Below, in pieces: positions 62,051-64,000 of a stretch of 64,000 nt of DNA. This DNA comes from Archegozetes longisetosus (lineage: Eukaryota; Arthropoda; Arachnida; Sarcoptiformes; Trhypochthoniidae). A program made the position numbers and the translations under genes. Numbering within the stretch: the first letter of the stretch is position 1; each line of letters starts with the position of its first letter. The notes under the pieces are model-generated. The model was given only the letters and a program-made list of their open reading frames with translations. It was not told the DNA's origin and did no database searches. Where the stretch lies: contig JAEMBT020000004.1 in the NCBI GenBank assembly GCA_018873245.2, positions 5,628,573 to 5,692,572 of the forward strand, written 5' to 3'.

Positions 62051-63022
62051 TATGTTGGTGGACTTGTTTTTCGTCTCCTCTCAATAGACCAAAGAGTCCA
62101 TAAGTGAAATGGTTTTTATTTGAAATGAAAATGTATTTGCCTTTAACTAAAAGAAACTATAAACTAAACTATTGCAGCAGACAATTGTATTTTTAGTGAT
62201 GTTCGCATTTCTTTCATTTCCATTGAGTCCTTATTTCATAGAAGACTGAGCTGTCGAATGATTTTGTAAAGAAAGTGCTTTTAGTACATAAATAAGTGGC
62301 GTCAGCGCGACTCTCCTATCATTTCTTCCTTCATTGTCCATTCATTCATCTTTAAGATGATTTCATGTGATCTACGCTCTAGTAATCGAATCTCATTGAA
62401 TGTATAATGAAGGATAACAACCACTTTTCAATCGAACCAAAATTGTCGAAGTTATCTTAAAATAAGTTTAGGTATTTTTTGAGCTAAAAAACGCTCACGT
62501 CTTTCATAAAAAATGAATGGATTCCAATGCTTTTATACAACTGCGCCCAAAAAACAAATTCATAAAACAAAATATCAACATAAAAGAGAAAAATTGTTTG
62601 AAAATAAAATATGTTCTTTCTTAAAAAATATTAATTACCTGACAAAACAGTTGGAATTTGTAATTAAAACTAATAAAAGCTTAGAATTTGTATGGATTAG
62701 TTTACAAGGAATGAATGATAAGATTTGTTATACCTAGAAACACATATATAATAACAGCTTAATAGAAAACGTACAATCAATAAATGCATTTCACTTATTA
62801 ACTCTACATATCAAATGTTAAAAGGTTTCGATCCTGACGTTCCGGGTTGGCCACGATATTCAATGAGCGTCGATCGCCAGCGAGGAGTATATAATTTGAA
62901 GATCAGAAATGTACAACTTATCGATGAAGGTATTAACATATAATATACATAATTATACGATTTAATTAAGCCATCATTATAATGAAAACTTTTCTTTTTA
63001 GGTGAAATTGAGTGTCAAGTCG
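38514..63022 (+). CDS. Nephrin/sticks-and-stones/hibris-type Ig adhesion receptor, 5' part
   Basis: Family members are membrane Ig-superfamily proteins that bind Kirre/Rst-type partners in myoblast fusion, cell sorting and filtration diaphragms. Exons: 38514-38580, signal peptide (MPKFYLNLQKTSVLAFILII); 59373-59515; 60592-60616, a 25-nt microexon (WSKDGFLLG); 62825-62929; 63002-63022, a 21-nt microexon. The donors are gtaaga, gtcagt, gtatgt, gtatta and gtaagt, and every phase fits. Together they give most of the first Ig domain: QQFFRVRPSDKEVIEDDEVL, the first Cys in LLQCQV, NQAGLVQ then the Ig Trp, PGWPRYSM, GVYNLKIRNV, and EIECQVG with the second Cys. The VQWSKDGF...PGWPRYS...VYNL pattern is closest to the nephrin/Sns/Hbs branch. 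Assigning exon 1 rests on phase and signal-peptide character across a 20.8-kb intron, so it is less certain than the Ig exons. The gene continues beyond the window. Confidence 0.8.
39744..39972. mobile_element. Foldback (palindromic) MITE-like element flanked by TTAA
   Basis: The left arm 39744-39836 and right arm 39878-39972 are inverted copies around a 41-nt centre. They share, for example, ACACTTTCTTACATAGCATT and CTTTACTTCTGAATCATTT. Each end is TTAACTCCT, so TTAA borders both sides as in elements that target TTAA. No coding capacity. It could be transcribed as a long hairpin with the host intron. Confidence 0.7.
44884..44899. repeat. Short (GA)n microsatellite
   Basis: Eight GA units. 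Confidence 0.85.
45376..45462. repeat. ATATGCCGAATATA minisatellite
   Basis: Units of about 14-15 bp (ATATGCCGAATATA, ATATCGAATATATG and variants) repeat about six times. The predicted Tyr/Ile/Pro-rich frames over it are repeat artefacts. Confidence 0.7.
45686..45739. repeat. (GA)n microsatellite
   Basis: Pure AG/GA tract of 27 units, the longest in the window. Confidence 0.93.
46466..46530. repeat. Direct duplication of about 32 bp
   Basis: CATATCTGCAACTTATTGAA and CATATCTATAACTTATTGAA occur in tandem with matching flanks (ATT.TTCTTT). Confidence 0.6.
49396..49556. repeat. TTACTATC minisatellite
   Basis: CTTACTATC / TTTTACTATC units repeat for about 160 bp. A 117-codon Leu/Tyr/Ser-rich frame across it is low-complexity and not called as a gene. 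Confidence 0.8.
57651..57708. repeat. Hairpin inside the Ig-receptor intron
   Basis: Core arms AGCATGAATATTT (57660-57672) and AGATATTCATGCT (57686-57698) pair at 12 of 13 positions. Outer TCAAT/ATTGA extends the stem. Length is miRNA-like, function unknown. Confidence 0.45.
59139..59230. repeat. 19-bp tandem repeat, five units
   Basis: Units of the type GACTTAGACTCTTCTACAA repeat five times with substitutions and one 2-bp deletion. It ends about 140 bp before the first Ig exon, in the intron. Confidence 0.8.
59516..60591 (+). other. Ig-receptor intron
   Basis: Donor gtcagt, acceptor gacaaag. A 107-codon minus-strand frame (60035-60358) has a hydrophobic stretch but no other support. Confidence 0.6.
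60617..62824 (+). other. Ig-receptor intron
   Basis: Donor gtatgt, acceptor gttaaaag with a weak pyrimidine tract. Contains the GT/GA microsatellite near 62.0 kb; no other feature is supportable. Confidence 0.6.
61965..62046. repeat. Compound (TATG)n(GT)n(GA)n microsatellite
   Basis: TATG units pass into a long GT run (to about 62012) and then a GA run to 62046. Confidence 0.93.
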
Positions 63023-64000
63023 GTAAGTATTCTAAGCTTTTGAATACTATCTGAAAAAATCAATTCCGAGAATTATGTTATCAACCTAAGTATTGAAGAA
63101 TAAGTTGCAGTTGGGTTAGATAATACTACTACTATTATAGAAGTATAGTTTTTATGCAAATTCTCTTTAGTAAAGAATACTTTATTTGTTGCATCAAGTT
63201 TATTTAGTTATTTTGTGAAAATTTCAATTGCGATCGAAAATCGATAGAAACAAACTCTTCTTATTAATATTATTTGTCACCTACAAAACTAAATGTACTC
63301 TATAATAGATATTTACAAAACTCAAATCTTCAATGTAACACAAGCTCTAACATCTAATACTGATTAATGCTCAACTCTATGCTCAACTTTTTTATTCTTT
63401 TTTATTCATTCCTTTACATTCAAAACAAACTAAAGTATATGTGCATTAAGTATCTGACATGAGAAAGTACAACATAATTAAGTTGCAGTTCAGTTCATAT
63501 AACTTGTGTAATTTATTGCTAAGAATCTAAAACATTGTTTTTTCATATTTGAAGTAGAAAGTTTTATACTGATCTGAGTTGCTATAAATATATTTTTATC
63601 ATTATTCAAGTAATTATTGAAGCAAATTAGTAAACTCACCTAACATTTATATTCATCAATATATACTATATGAATAAGATTTTAATTAGTTCATTTTTTA
63701 GACAGAATATCATCAAGAATGACATGATTACATGACTTAGTATGCAAATTATCATTTCATAATTTGCTCATTCTCCATTATGACTGTAACTTCAGAAGGC
63801 ACTTACAGCCCAATTTGAACACTTAATGGCATTGATTTTTCAGCACTTAACTTCCATTCTTCAGGCAAATTCAATTTATTTTTCTCCAAATACATTATAG
63901 TTTTCAATAACCTAAGTTATGTTCATTTCTGAAAATAAGAACCTAATAAGCCTAAAAAATATCTCTTAGAACATTATTTGCATAGATAATTCAAATAGGA
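63023..64000 (+). other. Start of the next Ig-receptor intron
   Basis: Begins with a gtaagt donor. I found no exon completing the first Ig domain before the window ends, so the next exon should lie to the right. Confidence 0.5.

Overview
This is AT-rich eukaryotic nuclear DNA with spliced genes, long introns and many microsatellites. The three recognisable genes are animal families. The small spliceosomal introns (67-72 bp beside a 20.8-kb one) and the resemblance to insect proteins (lid/KDM5, crossveinless-c, sticks-and-stones/hibris) suggest an arthropod. The Asn/Ser-rich coding runs would fit an acariform mite, but that is a guess. No rRNA, CRISPR, operon or prokaryotic feature is present.

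Layout. (1) 0.2-1.0 kb: a patch of protein-like but broken reading frames, unidentified. (2) 2.7-6.3 kb, plus strand: a RhoGAP-START protein of the DLC1/STARD13/crossveinless-c family in four exons. All splice phases agree, but the frame is broken by three single extra bases. (3) 7.7-15.55 kb, minus strand: a complete 15-exon KDM5 (lid) histone H3K4 demethylase. I joined it by splice site and phase into 1,688 codons with JmjN, ARID, PHD1, JmjC, C5HC2, PLU-1, PHD2 and PHD3. It is tail-to-tail with the RhoGAP gene. (4) 15.6-38.5 kb: gene-poor sequence with small protein-like islands, a hAT-type MITE, hairpins, a tRNA relic and microsatellites. (5) 38.5 kb to the right edge, plus strand: the 5' part of a nephrin/sticks-and-stones/hibris-type immunoglobulin adhesion receptor. 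It has a signal-peptide exon at 38.5 kb, a 20.8-kb intron, then first-Ig-domain exons at 59.4, 60.6, 62.8 and 63.0 kb, two of which are microexons (25 and 21 nt). The gene runs out of the window.

The three genes do not form a pathway; one acts on chromatin, one on Rho-GTPase signalling and one in cell adhesion. I did not find a convincing new multi-gene system. The observations most worth following are the frameshifted RhoGAP gene beside an intact KDM5, the microexon structure of the Ig receptor, two non-autonomous mobile elements, several miRNA-like hairpins, and a few unidentified small reading frames.
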